This document shows, piece after piece, positions 17,469-25,409 of a stretch of 59,379 nucleotides of DNA. The notes under the pieces are model-generated. The model was not told the origin of the DNA. It did not search any database and saw only the letters and a list, made by a program, of their open reading frames with translations. The translations under genes were made by a program, and so were the position numbers. Source of the stretch: Bryobacterales bacterium. GTDB taxonomy: Bacteria; Acidobacteriota; Terriglobia; Bryobacterales; UBA6623. The stretch's first letter is position 1. Every line of letters starts with the position of its first letter. The stretch covers positions 1 through 59,379 of the forward strand of contig JAPPMG010000047.1 of the NCBI GenBank assembly GCA_028819215.1, given 5' to 3'.

Positions 17469-19376
17469 CTACGGGGATCCGGAAACGGCCGAACGCACAT
17501 CAATCAGCGCTTCGATCCAGTGCCTTAGATCGTGCTCCCGAAAAGCGATATCGGCCGTGAGCACGGCTGGTCCCCCGCCCCGCTCGGGCGCGGTCACGCG
17601 GAACCTGATCCGCTCCTCTTGGCGCGGGCCGACGTGTACTTCGGCGAACGCTGGCACGCACCGCCAGCCGTTGGGCAATTGCGGCTCGATGCGGAACGTC
17701 TCTGCTTCGGGCAGGTGGTTGAGAACGACGCCGTAAAGGTCGAACTCTTGGCCTGCCACCACGTTCTGCCCATAGGGATAGAAGCGCACCCACTGCTCGT
17801 CGATACCGAAGTTGGGGTCCTCCCAAGGGACTAGTTCCGCGATCACCCGCTTCTTCTCCTCCAAAACCTCGCGCATCGTCGAGAGTTGCTGTTGGTCGTA
17901 GCGAAACACTTCTTCGATGTGCTGGTTCACCAGCCAGTAGTCGCCTTCCATCGCCGCGATCTTGTCCAGGCAGCGGAAATGCCCGAGCCAAGGGTGCAGC
18001 AGGTGGCGATTCAGCAGGCAGTAGTCGTCCAGCCCGGAAGGGCTGAACGAGTCTCCGATGAAGAAGTAGCGCTCCCCGTTGTCGCGCCTGACATCGAGTC
18101 CGCCGTGATAGATCGCTTGGCCCGGAAAGTACGTGTATTGGAATTCGAACTCGTGCCAGCGCAGTGTTTGCCCCTCGGACAAGCCCGAGACCGGTCTGAT
18201 CGGACGGTCGGTCATGGCCGGCATGTGGTACGCCGCCGGACGCTCAAGGATGTCCCGGATCTCCTTCCCGGCATAGACAGGCACGGATTCCTCGGAGGCC
18301 ATGGCCTGCACGAAATCGGTATGGTCGTCGTGAAAGTGCGTGACAAAGATGCCTTCGAGGCGGTTGAAAACACGGCGGCGCTTCAAGCGCTGTACCCAGC
18401 GCATGACATCCTCGCTGCCACAATCGATCAGGAATGCGGCCTTGGTGTCCGAGACGAGCAGGCGCGAAGTGCCGAACTTGTACCACCACCGCGGGGGCGT
18501 CTGCCGCAGCTTCACGGCCATCGGCATCCATTCGATCTCTTCGCTGCCGAGGATGCGGCGTGCCCTGCTGAGCAGGTTCTCCTCGCCCCAATACCAGCGC
18601 AGCGCGTCCGTCCGGAAGTAGGCCCGGAACAGCCGCCGAATCCGTTCCGACAGCAATTCAATGTCGCGCGCCGGATCGAGCAAGACAGGCCCGCGGGCGG
18701 GCACCACGATGTCCGGCTCGGCGGCCTTTAGCTTCTCGAGGCTGCGGAGCAGGTCGGCAGACCGGGCCGCGTAACCGTGGTAACCGCGCGTCTCGGTCTC
18801 TTCGATGGAGTCCTGCAGGCTGTAGAGGTCGAAGATTCGGCCACCCTCGTAGATCAGATCGCCGGTGAAGGCGATCCGGCGGCCGTCTAGCTCGAGCAAG
18901 TAGGAAATCGCGCCCCGAGTGTAGCCCGGCGTGTCGAGCACCTGGATCGAAAGACCGCGCCACTCGAACGAGCGCCCGCCGCTGGCGGCCTCATGCACGT
19001 ACAGATCAGAGCCGAGCACCTTCGTCGACTGCTGGGCGTAGTCGTGGAATCTCGTGCCGCGAAACTCGCTCCAAAAGCCCTCGGCATTAGTGATCAACGG
19101 GAGCTCGGCCGCGGGCGCGACCACCATTGTGCCGTCGTTCGCCAGAGTCACCCCGGTCCAAGCTACGTCCCTGCGGTGGTGCGTCAGGAACACTGTTTCC
19201 ACGTCGCGCAGCGTTCCTTTCGGGTCGCCGTAGAATGCGATCCGCGATCCCTCTCGGTAGATCGAAGCCCCATTCACGCCGCCATGCGACGCCACGACGA
19301 GTTCCGGTGGCAACCGATTGTCGTCACCGCACGAGCAACACCCCAGCATTAGGCCGATGACGCACCATCGCGCCAT
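17469..19376 (-). CDS. Tandem metallo-beta-lactamase-fold lipoprotein
   Basis: About 635 residues, starting MARWCVIGLMLGCC, a lipoprotein signal with Cys after LG. Two MBL domains follow. The first is degenerate, with THHRRDV in place of HxHxDH, though DTPGYTRGAISYLLE and FTGDLIYEGG keep the fold. The second (about residues 330-500) has a complete THFHDDH and a later IGDSFSPSG. A C-terminal beta-sandwich near residues 540-630 ends the protein. An ATG at 19415 would add 13 residues. It converges on the PKS locus with a 170-bp gap, so it is not in that operon. A hydrolase acting outside the cytoplasm on esters, lactones or sulfate esters is plausible; the substrate is unknown. Confidence 0.8.
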   Translation of the reverse strand: MARWCVIGLMLGCCSCGDDNRLPPELVVASHGGVNGASIYREGSRIAFYGDPKGTLRDVETVFLTHHRRDVAWTGVTLANDGTMVVAPAAELPLITNAEGFWSEFRGTRFHDYAQQSTKVLGSDLYVHEAASGGRSFEWRGLSIQVLDTPGYTRGAISYLLELDGRRIAFTGDLIYEGGRIFDLYSLQDSIEETETRGYHGYAARSADLLRSLEKLKAAEPDIVVPARGPVLLDPARDIELLSERIRRLFRAYFRTDALRWYWGEENLLSRARRILGSEEIEWMPMAVKLRQTPPRWWYKFGTSRLLVSDTKAAFLIDCGSEDVMRWVQRLKRRRVFNRLEGIFVTHFHDDHTDFVQAMASEESVPVYAGKEIRDILERPAAYHMPAMTDRPIRPVSGLSEGQTLRWHEFEFQYTYFPGQAIYHGGLDVRRDNGERYFFIGDSFSPSGLDDYCLLNRHLLHPWLGHFRCLDKIAAMEGDYWLVNQHIEEVFRYDQQQLSTMREVLEEKKRVIAELVPWEDPNFGIDEQWVRFYPYGQNVVAGQEFDLYGVVLNHLPEAETFRIEPQLPNGWRCVPAFAEVHVGPRQEERIRFRVTAPERGGGPAVLTADIAFREHDLRHWIEALIDVRSAVSGSP

Positions 19377-19513
19377 CCTCGCGGTTGCCCGAACGGCCCC
19401 GGTCTCGTGATGCATTAGTCGACTCGTCGCCGGGCAAGTGCCATCCCTTGGGACCACGTCCACGATCCTAGCAGTCCCCCCTCTCCCACCTCGGCGTGAC
19501 GGTTGAAGTGTGG

Positions 19514-19541
19514 TTGCCCGCCGCTGTTGGCGCACTAGGAT
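19514..19541 (+). promoter_or_regulatory. Promoter of the tag gene
   Basis: TTGCCC (19514-19519) and TAGGAT (19536-19541) have a 16-bp spacer and precede the start at 19565. The short leader holds an AGAGG ribosome site. Confidence 0.5.
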
Positions 19542-19564
19542 GGGAGAGGAGATCGAGAGGTGCG

Positions 19565-20218
19565 ATGAGTCAGCCCAGCACAGGACCGAAACTCGCGCTA
19601 GGCTTGACCCTAGGCCATGACGGCAACGCACGCTGCTTCTGGGGCGCTGGGGACCGGGACTACACTGCCTACCACGATCACGAGTGGGGAGTGCCGACTG
19701 ACAACGATCTCACCCTTTTCGAGAAGATCTGTCTCGAGGGCTTTCAGTCCGGGCTCTCATGGCTGACGATCCTGCGCAAGCGCGACAACTTCCGGGAGGC
19801 CTTTGAAGGCTTCGACTTCGAGCGAGTCGCGGAGTTTACCGACGCAGATGTGAAGCGTCTGCTGGCGAACCCGGGCATCGTGCGACATCACGGGAAGATT
19901 CGCTCCACGATCAACAACGCAAGAAGGGCCCGTGAGCTGGCCGCACAGACAGGCTCGTTGGCCAGCTATTTCTGGAGTTGGGAACCCTCCCCGAAGTCTC
20001 GCCCTCCCAGCCTGGAGCAAGACACCCTGCTCTCGCTGACCAAGACGCCCGAGTCCACCGCCATGTCGAAGGACCTTAAGCGGCGGGGCTGGACATTCGT
20101 CGGACCAACAACTGCGTATGCGTTCATGCAGGCGATGGGACTCGTGAATGACCACATCGAGGGTTGCTTCGCTCGGTCGCGGATCGAGGCCATGCGGGCG
20201 ACCTTCCAGCGACCATAG
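19565..20218 (+). CDS. tag: DNA-3-methyladenine glycosylase I
   Basis: Removes 3-methyladenine from alkylated DNA, the first step of base-excision repair. The 217-residue protein shows the complete TAG pattern: ARCFWG near the N-terminus giving the first zinc Cys, YHDHEWGVP, the base-binding segment FEKICLEGFQSGLSWLTILRKR with its acidic and Trp residues, and the C-terminal HIEGCF supplying the last zinc ligands. AGAGG lies 4 nt before the ATG; the longer open frame from 19496 lacks support. It is transcribed divergently from the MBL gene and appears to be a single-gene unit. Confidence 0.92.
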   Translation: MSQPSTGPKLALGLTLGHDGNARCFWGAGDRDYTAYHDHEWGVPTDNDLTLFEKICLEGFQSGLSWLTILRKRDNFREAFEGFDFERVAEFTDADVKRLLANPGIVRHHGKIRSTINNARRARELAAQTGSLASYFWSWEPSPKSRPPSLEQDTLLSLTKTPESTAMSKDLKRRGWTFVGPTTAYAFMQAMGLVNDHIEGCFARSRIEAMRATFQRP

Positions 20219-20414
20219 CTGCCCAATGGTTCGAAGGGGCCACAAGGATAGCCCTGGCAGACAGTGATGATTCTGCGTGAGTCCCGGGGGTGGCGCATAT
20301 CGTGTTGCACTGGTTGCATTTGGGCTAAGCAGCCTCTCGGAGCGCTAGCGGAAGTGGCCCTTACGGAATAGGATTAGGAATCGACCACCGATCCGCAGTA
20401 CGGGTATTTGAAGC

Positions 20415-20642
20415 ATGGACCTTTTGGATCGCATCACTTTGGAACCCGGCAAGAGAGGCGGCAAGCCTTGCATTCGGGGGCTTAGGATCACCGTTCACGA
20501 TGTCCTTGAATATCTGGCGGCCGGGATGACGGAAGCAGAGATCCTAAGGGATCTCCCCGATTTGGAGCGCGAAGACATACGGGCGGCCCTAGCGTTCGCG
20601 GCGGAGCGTGAGCGTAGGCTCGATTCAATATCGCCCGGATAG
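20415..20642 (+). CDS. DUF433 antitoxin-like protein
   Basis: 75 residues. MDLLDRITLEPGKRGGKPCIRGLRITV is followed by VLEYLAAGMTEAEILRDLP, the hallmark of DUF433 proteins, a winged-helix family that usually sits just upstream of a DUF5615 PIN-like toxin. Here only a decayed toxin follows, so this antitoxin is probably an orphan. A -10-like TAGGAT occurs near 20369 in a poorly conserved upstream region. No ribosome site is obvious. Confidence 0.85.
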   Translation: MDLLDRITLEPGKRGGKPCIRGLRITVHDVLEYLAAGMTEAEILRDLPDLEREDIRAALAFAAERERRLDSISPG

Positions 20643-20770
20643 AGCTGCTCTTCGAGGAAAACATGATTGCCCAACGGAAGGATGTCTGCGGGCGCGGGCC
20701 GCGACTACCAACCCTACTGCCGTTGGCCTGAGCACATGCATTCGCGTGGCTGACGCAAGGTTGCCGTAGA
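20630..20770 (+). pseudogene. Decayed DUF5615-type toxin partner
   Basis: Directly after the DUF433 gene the plus strand reads IELLFEENMIAQR, close to the LLFDENLSPRLV opening of DUF5615 toxins. It then loses sense and stops near 20730. A second scrap, STCIRVADARL, resembles the HVRDVGL motif. Position and order fit a toxin eroded by indels. The remnant is short, so confidence is limited. Confidence 0.45.
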
Positions 20771-20825
20771 GCAACCTTTGCTGCCGAGGGCGCCTTCGAA
20801 TCCAGGAATCGCGGATGATGTACGC

Positions 20826-22103
20826 ATGAATCGACGCCAATTCCTCGGTACAGGCGGGTCCTTGGCTGCCGCCGCCCAATTGTCCGCCCAAACCAACGAC
20901 AAGATCGAGCGTGACCGCCAAGTGGCACTCTCGATCCTGAAGCCTAGCGAGCGAGATCTCGCCTACGGCTCGGCGCTGCACGAAGAATCCCTTGTCTTCG
21001 ACGCCTACGGCTTTTCCCCTAGAGCAGCCGTTGATGGCGACGCCCTGCGCGAGCTGGCCGAAGATGGCGGATCCGACATCGAGATACAGGATCGCAGCGA
21101 AGACACTGCGATGACACGGGCCGCCACGGTCACGGCCGAGCGCGAGGAGTTCATCCGGGCCTGGAACGCAGCGGGCATGACCTGCATCTTTCAGAACTGC
21201 GGCGAAGAGAGCAGCGACCCGCTGCGGTTGATCAAGCGCCTAGCCCGTTTCACGTACCTAACGGACCATCTGGACGGCGTGCTGCGCCGCACGGTCAGCC
21301 CAGAGGGCGTCGAACAGGCCCATGCGGACGGGGTGGGCTGCCTCTACTTCACTGGCAATGGCGTGCCTTTGACGCAGCAATGGGTCTCGGTCGAGGATGA
21401 ACTGCGCTACGTCCGGATCTTCTTTCAGCTCGGGATCCGCATGATGCACGTCACCTATAACCGGCGCAACCGCCTCGGCGATGGTTGTGCCGAGACGGCG
21501 AATGGCGGCTTGAGCGACTTCGGTCGTGCCGCTGTCGCCGAGATGAACCGAATCGGCGTGATCGTAGACGTGGCCCACTCCGGGTGGCAAACCAGCCTCG
21601 ATGCGGCGCGAGCTTCCGACAGGCCGATGGTCGCCAGCCACACCACCTGCGCGGGGATCTACCGTCACATCCGCTCCAAGCCGGACGAGATAATGCGGGC
21701 GATCGCAGACACCGACGGCATCGTTGGCATCTGCTGCATTTCGCGCTTTCTGCGGCGGAGCGGAGACATCCAAGCGCTGTTGGACCATATCGACTACGCC
21801 GTCAAGCTGCTTGGCCCGGACCACGTGGCGATCGGCACCGACGTCGCCTACCGCTCGCAATTTACAGAGGCCGAAGCTAGCAAACTACCACGGAGAGCCC
21901 GAAAACGCACACGCTTCGCCGCCCTATGGCCAGAAGACGATTTCGTCACAACTGCATCCATGACACAGAGCTTGGCCTGGACCAACTGGCCGCTGTTCAC
22001 CGTCGGCATGGTACAGCGGGGCCACTCCGACGAGTCCATTCGCAAGATCTTGGGCGGAAACGTGCTGCGCGTAGCCCGCGCCGCGCTGGCGAGTCGAGGC
22101 TAG
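20826..22103 (+). CDS. Exported dipeptidase, peptidase M19 (renal dipeptidase) family
   Basis: 425 residues with a Tat-like leader (MNRRQFLGTGG, then AAAAQLSAQ). The C-terminal half follows the membrane-dipeptidase barrel: DVAHSGWQTSLDAA, VASHTTCAG with the zinc His residues, HIRSKPDEIMRAIADTDGIVGICC, and IGTDVAY with the last acid. At the N-terminal edge of the barrel, where active enzymes have DxHxD, this protein reads FDAYGFSP, so one metal-ligand pair looks absent. It may be a divergent subfamily with another substrate. Its stop codon overlaps that of the convergent enoyl-CoA hydratase gene. Confidence 0.82.
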   Translation: MNRRQFLGTGGSLAAAAQLSAQTNDKIERDRQVALSILKPSERDLAYGSALHEESLVFDAYGFSPRAAVDGDALRELAEDGGSDIEIQDRSEDTAMTRAATVTAEREEFIRAWNAAGMTCIFQNCGEESSDPLRLIKRLARFTYLTDHLDGVLRRTVSPEGVEQAHADGVGCLYFTGNGVPLTQQWVSVEDELRYVRIFFQLGIRMMHVTYNRRNRLGDGCAETANGGLSDFGRAAVAEMNRIGVIVDVAHSGWQTSLDAARASDRPMVASHTTCAGIYRHIRSKPDEIMRAIADTDGIVGICCISRFLRRSGDIQALLDHIDYAVKLLGPDHVAIGTDVAYRSQFTEAEASKLPRRARKRTRFAALWPEDDFVTTASMTQSLAWTNWPLFTVGMVQRGHSDESIRKILGGNVLRVARAALASRG

Positions 22104-22888
22104 GCGCCGGTAAACGCAGGCCGCCGCTTTTCCACGAACGCCCGGATTCCTTCGCGACCGTCGTGAGTACGTACGGAATCCGCTATAGCGCGCGTCTCCA
22201 TTTCCATTTGCGTCTCGAGCGATTCGCCGAAGCCACCATGAAGCAGGCTCTTCGCGGTGCCTAGCGCCCAAGTCGCTCCCTGTGCCAGGCTGCCGGCCAG
22301 CGCCTCCGCCTCGGAAACGAGATCATCGTCGGAAACGACCCGCGAGGCTAGGCCCCACTCCACCGCTTCGTCAGCCGACAGCACGCGGTTCGTCAGTGCT
22401 AGGTCCAGTGCCCGCCGCAGTCCGACCAAGCGCGGGAGGAAGTACGTGGAGGACCCATCGGGCGTCAGTCCGGCCTTGGTGTATGCCATGGTGAACTTGG
22501 CTGACTGTGAGGCCAGCACAAGATCACCAGAGATCGCAAGGCTAAAGCCGCCGCCGGCCGCGAAACCGTGCACGGCACAGACCACCGGCGCGGACTGCCG
22601 GGTCAGCCGCGAGACAGCGCCGTGCAGGTAGGTCGTGGTCTCCTTCAGATACGCCGGTAGATCATCGCCGTGCTTGACGAACGTCTTCAGGTCACCACCG
22701 CCGCAGAACATCGGCCCCTTGGCCCGGATCAATACCGCTCGGATGTCGGGGTTCTCGTCGCACTCGATCGCTGCCGCCAGCAGCTCCCGGGAAGTCTCGG
22801 CGTTGATGACGTTGGCACGCCCAGGTCGGTTCAAGACCAAGTGCGCCACGTGGTCCTTGACGCTGAGTTCGATCGCGCTGAAATCCAT
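22100..22888 (-). CDS. Enoyl-CoA hydratase/isomerase
   Basis: Crotonase-fold enzyme of about 262 residues acting on acyl-CoA thioesters in beta-oxidation or related routes. Signature features are NRPGRANVINAET, the oxyanion loops FCGGGDLKTF and HGFAAGGGFSLAISGD, and GLTPDGSSTYFLPRLVG, which resembles the PaaG/isomerase branch more than classical hydratases. The start at 22888 is chosen because a TACACT -10 hexamer lies only 6 nt upstream, implying a leaderless transcript, and because the frame before it is not protein-like. It converges on the M19 gene with overlapping TAG codons. The substrate is not apparent. Confidence 0.88.
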   Translation of the reverse strand: MDFSAIELSVKDHVAHLVLNRPGRANVINAETSRELLAAAIECDENPDIRAVLIRAKGPMFCGGGDLKTFVKHGDDLPAYLKETTTYLHGAVSRLTRQSAPVVCAVHGFAAGGGFSLAISGDLVLASQSAKFTMAYTKAGLTPDGSSTYFLPRLVGLRRALDLALTNRVLSADEAVEWGLASRVVSDDDLVSEAEALAGSLAQGATWALGTAKSLLHGGFGESLETQMEMETRAIADSVRTHDGREGIRAFVEKRRPAFTGA

Positions 22889-22894
22889 GGCCCG

Positions 22895-22900
22895 AGTGTA
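22895..22900 (-). promoter_or_regulatory. -10 hexamer for a leaderless enoyl-CoA hydratase mRNA
   Basis: On the minus strand TACACT is followed by 6 nt and then ATG, so the transcription start would fall at or next to the start codon. A weak CTGCCC could be the -35 at a 16-bp spacing. Confidence 0.45.
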
Positions 22901-22994
22901 ACCCGGGCTCGAATGCGGGCAGGCCAGGAGCGACTTTGTCGCATGCGGCCTCGAAACGCAAGATCGGATGAGGCTGCCGGGACGTTTTTTCACC

Positions 22995-23032
22995 AATAGA
23001 TAATTTTCGGAGCAAATAGATTTCGATATACT
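22995..23032 (+). promoter_or_regulatory. Promoter and direct-repeat operator of the S24 regulator
   Basis: Two AATAGAT repeats at 22995-23001 and 23015-23021 are exactly 20 bp apart, two helical turns, and flank the -35 zone of a TATACT -10 at 23027-23032. The ATG follows 12 nt later. The regulator downstream has an XRE-type DNA-binding domain, so autorepression here is likely. Confidence 0.5.
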
Positions 23033-23044
23033 GCGAGTAGAGCC

Positions 23045-23776
23045 ATGTCAGGTCCTGAGATCATCCAAGTCATTCAAGACGCGCTGCACCGCAAGGGCAG
23101 CAATCCTAGCCGGTTTGCGAAGGAGAACGGCTTCTCCGTCAATGCAATCCGCTACATCCTCGAGGGTCGGCCGCCGAGCAGCCGTCGCTTGGCAGAAGTC
23201 TGCGAAGCGCTTGGCTTGGAGTTCTACGTAGGCCCGCCCCGTGTTCCCGAGGGCAAGCGCATGGACGCGAGCGAGCTGGCCAACGAACTGGACCGGCTAG
23301 CCGTCGAAGCGCGTCGCATCGCCGACGAGGCCGCGGGAGCACCGGCCGAGATCGACCAGAACATTCTGTATGTGTCGGCGCCCCGCTACGAGGTTCTAGC
23401 GGCCGCGGGTAGCGGAGAAGAAGTGCTGGATGAGAGTGTCAAGGGGTACCTAGGCTTCAACAAGACCTGGCTTCGCGAGCAGAACCTCTCCGCCAGCAAC
23501 CTAGCGGTCATCGAAGTGCGCGGCGACTCGATGGAGCCCACCCTGCACGACGGAGACAGCGTCCTGCTGGACATGCGATCGCCGCAACTGAAGGACGGAG
23601 GGATCTACACGCTGCGACGAGGTGGCGAATTGCTCGTCAAGCGGTTGCGCCGCCAAGGCGCGAGTTGGCTCATTGTGAGCGACAATCTCACCTACTCGGT
23701 CGAAAGCTTGGACGAGAACGTCGACGTGCTAGGCCGCGTGGTATGGCTCGGCCGGACCTTCACCGACGCAGCCTGA
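23045..23776 (+). CDS. XRE-family regulator with S24 (LexA/CI-like) peptidase domain
   Basis: 243 residues. The first 70 form a helix-turn-helix (FAKENGFSVNAIRYILEGRPPSSRRLAEV). The C-terminal half is an S24 self-cleaving domain with Ser162 in RGDSMEPTL and Lys199 in GELLVKRL, the catalytic dyad. An Ala-Gly bond in LAAAGSGEE is the probable cleavage site. Such proteins act as repressors inactivated during stress or induction, as in LexA and phage CI. No phage genes surround it, so it is either a stand-alone stress regulator or a phage remnant. Confidence 0.87.
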   Translation: MSGPEIIQVIQDALHRKGSNPSRFAKENGFSVNAIRYILEGRPPSSRRLAEVCEALGLEFYVGPPRVPEGKRMDASELANELDRLAVEARRIADEAAGAPAEIDQNILYVSAPRYEVLAAAGSGEEVLDESVKGYLGFNKTWLREQNLSASNLAVIEVRGDSMEPTLHDGDSVLLDMRSPQLKDGGIYTLRRGGELLVKRLRRQGASWLIVSDNLTYSVESLDENVDVLGRVVWLGRTFTDAA

Positions 23777-23782
23777 AGTGAC

Positions 23783-25105
23783 CTACCGGCCCACTGGCTG
23801 ACCGCCGATGAAGACCGTGTGGATGTCGCGCAGGTTCCGGATGTTCCCCAAGGGATTGCTGTTCAGCAGGATCATGTCGGCAACCTTGCCTTCGGCCAAG
23901 GTCCCGAAGTCGCGGTCGATTCCGAGCGCCTCCGATGCGTTCTTCGAGAACGACACGATCACCTGCATGGGCGTCAGGCCCGCCTCGACCATCAGCTCTG
24001 CTTCCCAGTGCTCGAAGTAGCCGGCGAACCGGGCGGGAGGCCCCGTGTCAGTGCCAAAACCGATCTTGACGCCCGCATCGGACAGCGTCTTGAGGTTGCG
24101 CATCGCCATGCGGAAGTTCTCGCGGTTGATCTCGAGTTCCGGATCCTTCGTCTGTGTGTCTCTAAGCGTGGTGCGCAGTTCGTCCACCAAGCTCGCATTG
24201 ACGCCTCGGGTGAAGAATGGATCGGCGAGCCAGTCAGGCACATCCGCGTACGCGTACGTGGACTGCTCCCGCGTCAGCGTAGGCGAGTACGTCACGCCCC
24301 GGGCGAGTAGTCTACGAATCAGCCCACGATCGACATCCGCATCACGCACGCTATGCACGATCATGTCCAAGCCGGCCTCCACCAACAGCTTGGCGTCAGC
24401 TAGTTCGTACAGGTGCGCGACCGCTAGCAGCCCCCGCTCGTGTGCTTGCTCGATGATGGCCCGGTATACCGACGGTTTGAGCTTTTCGAACGCGCCATGG
24501 TGGCTATCGACCCACATCTTTACCAGCTCGGCACCTTTTGCCGCCAACCCGTCCACGTGCTGGCGCGCCTCGGCCGGCGTCGAGACCTCAAGCGCCAAGC
24601 CCTTCACGCCCGGTGCTTTGGTGGGATAGCCGTCGGGAGTCGTGAAGCCATGCAAGGCGGTGCGGACCCGGGCCAAGCCGGGCAGACTGCCCCGGTTCAC
24701 GTCGTTGCGCACACCTAGTACGGCCTCCATGTCCGTTCCGAGGCTGGTAGTGGTCGTCACGCCGTACGAGGCATAGGTCCGCAAGTTGTCGATGACGTTG
24801 TCCCGCGAGTAGTTCTCCTGGGCCTGCACCAAACCTTTTGTCAGTCCGACATGGCCGTGCAAGTTGATGATGCCCGGAACCAGGGTCTTTCCCTGCCCGT
24901 CAATCACCTGCGGGTCGCCCGAAATCTGGTACGTTCCGCCCTCGCCGATAACCGCGATGCGTCCCCCAAGAACAATCACAGTTGCATTGAACGTCGGCGC
25001 CCCCCCGCTTCCGTCGACTAAGGTCACGTTTTCAATGACCAGCGGGCGCTGTGCCACCACGATCAGGGGCAGCAGCAAGAGCAGAATTCCTACGCGAAGC
25101 AGCAT
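23783..25105 (-). CDS. Exported amidohydrolase (imidazolonepropionase/prolidase-like)
   Basis: 440 residues with a clear Sec signal (LLLLLPLIVVAQ). Metal-dependent amidohydrolase barrel: INLHGHVG gives the first two His ligands, GAELVKMW the bridging Lys, LLAVAHLYELA and DMIVHSVRD two further His, and FGTDTGPP the catalytic Asp. The ending GTLAEGKVADMILLNSNPLGNIRNLR is typical of the family that includes Xaa-Pro dipeptidases and secreted amidohydrolases. TAGAAT lies 9 nt before the ATG, suggesting a leaderless mRNA. It ends 6 bp from the convergent S24 gene. The substrate could be dipeptides or cyclic amides. Confidence 0.85.
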   Translation of the reverse strand: MLLRVGILLLLLPLIVVAQRPLVIENVTLVDGSGGAPTFNATVIVLGGRIAVIGEGGTYQISGDPQVIDGQGKTLVPGIINLHGHVGLTKGLVQAQENYSRDNVIDNLRTYASYGVTTTTSLGTDMEAVLGVRNDVNRGSLPGLARVRTALHGFTTPDGYPTKAPGVKGLALEVSTPAEARQHVDGLAAKGAELVKMWVDSHHGAFEKLKPSVYRAIIEQAHERGLLAVAHLYELADAKLLVEAGLDMIVHSVRDADVDRGLIRRLLARGVTYSPTLTREQSTYAYADVPDWLADPFFTRGVNASLVDELRTTLRDTQTKDPELEINRENFRMAMRNLKTLSDAGVKIGFGTDTGPPARFAGYFEHWEAELMVEAGLTPMQVIVSFSKNASEALGIDRDFGTLAEGKVADMILLNSNPLGNIRNLRDIHTVFIGGQPVGR

Positions 25106-25409
25106 CGCCGTTGGATTCTAGCATGTGCGACTTCGCCTTCAGATGCCCTGTGCCCGCCCGCGCAAGGCGGAGCGAAGCGCAGCCACGAGAGCCTTGGAAA
25201 GGGGCATCGAACAGTGCTGTAGAGTTCGCCACGCGCGCGATACAGCACCGTAAGTAGTGCGGTTTGCCGTTCCGGCCTCGGTCGCAGGCCAGGACGGGAG
25301 CGGGCCAGTCGTCGGGCACAGGCTTGGTAAGCTACGACAGGAGCAAGCGAACTAGCCCTGCCTACCCCGAGACAGTCGAAGGCTATGCTAGTGCGGACTG
25401 GATGCACCG
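25106..25409. other. Intergenic region, no gene seen
   Basis: Apart from the amidohydrolase promoter at its left end, the region holds only a short GGCCT/AGGCC hairpin near 25290. I found no match to common small RNAs (SRP RNA, RNase P, 6S, tmRNA). Confidence 0.5.
25115..25120 (-). promoter_or_regulatory. -10 hexamer 9 nt before the amidohydrolase ATG
   Basis: Minus-strand TAGAAT, then CCAACGGCG, then ATG. No ribosome site fits in this space. A weak CTGAAG lies at -35 distance with a 16-bp spacer. Confidence 0.4.

Noticed and set aside
23045..23776. Prophage based on a CI-like repressor
   Set aside because: No integrase, terminase, structural or lysis genes and no attachment site nearby.
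25106..25409. Possible structured RNA upstream of the ferredoxin-like gene
   Set aside because: Only short hairpins; no match to conserved cores of SRP RNA, RNase P, tmRNA or 6S RNA.
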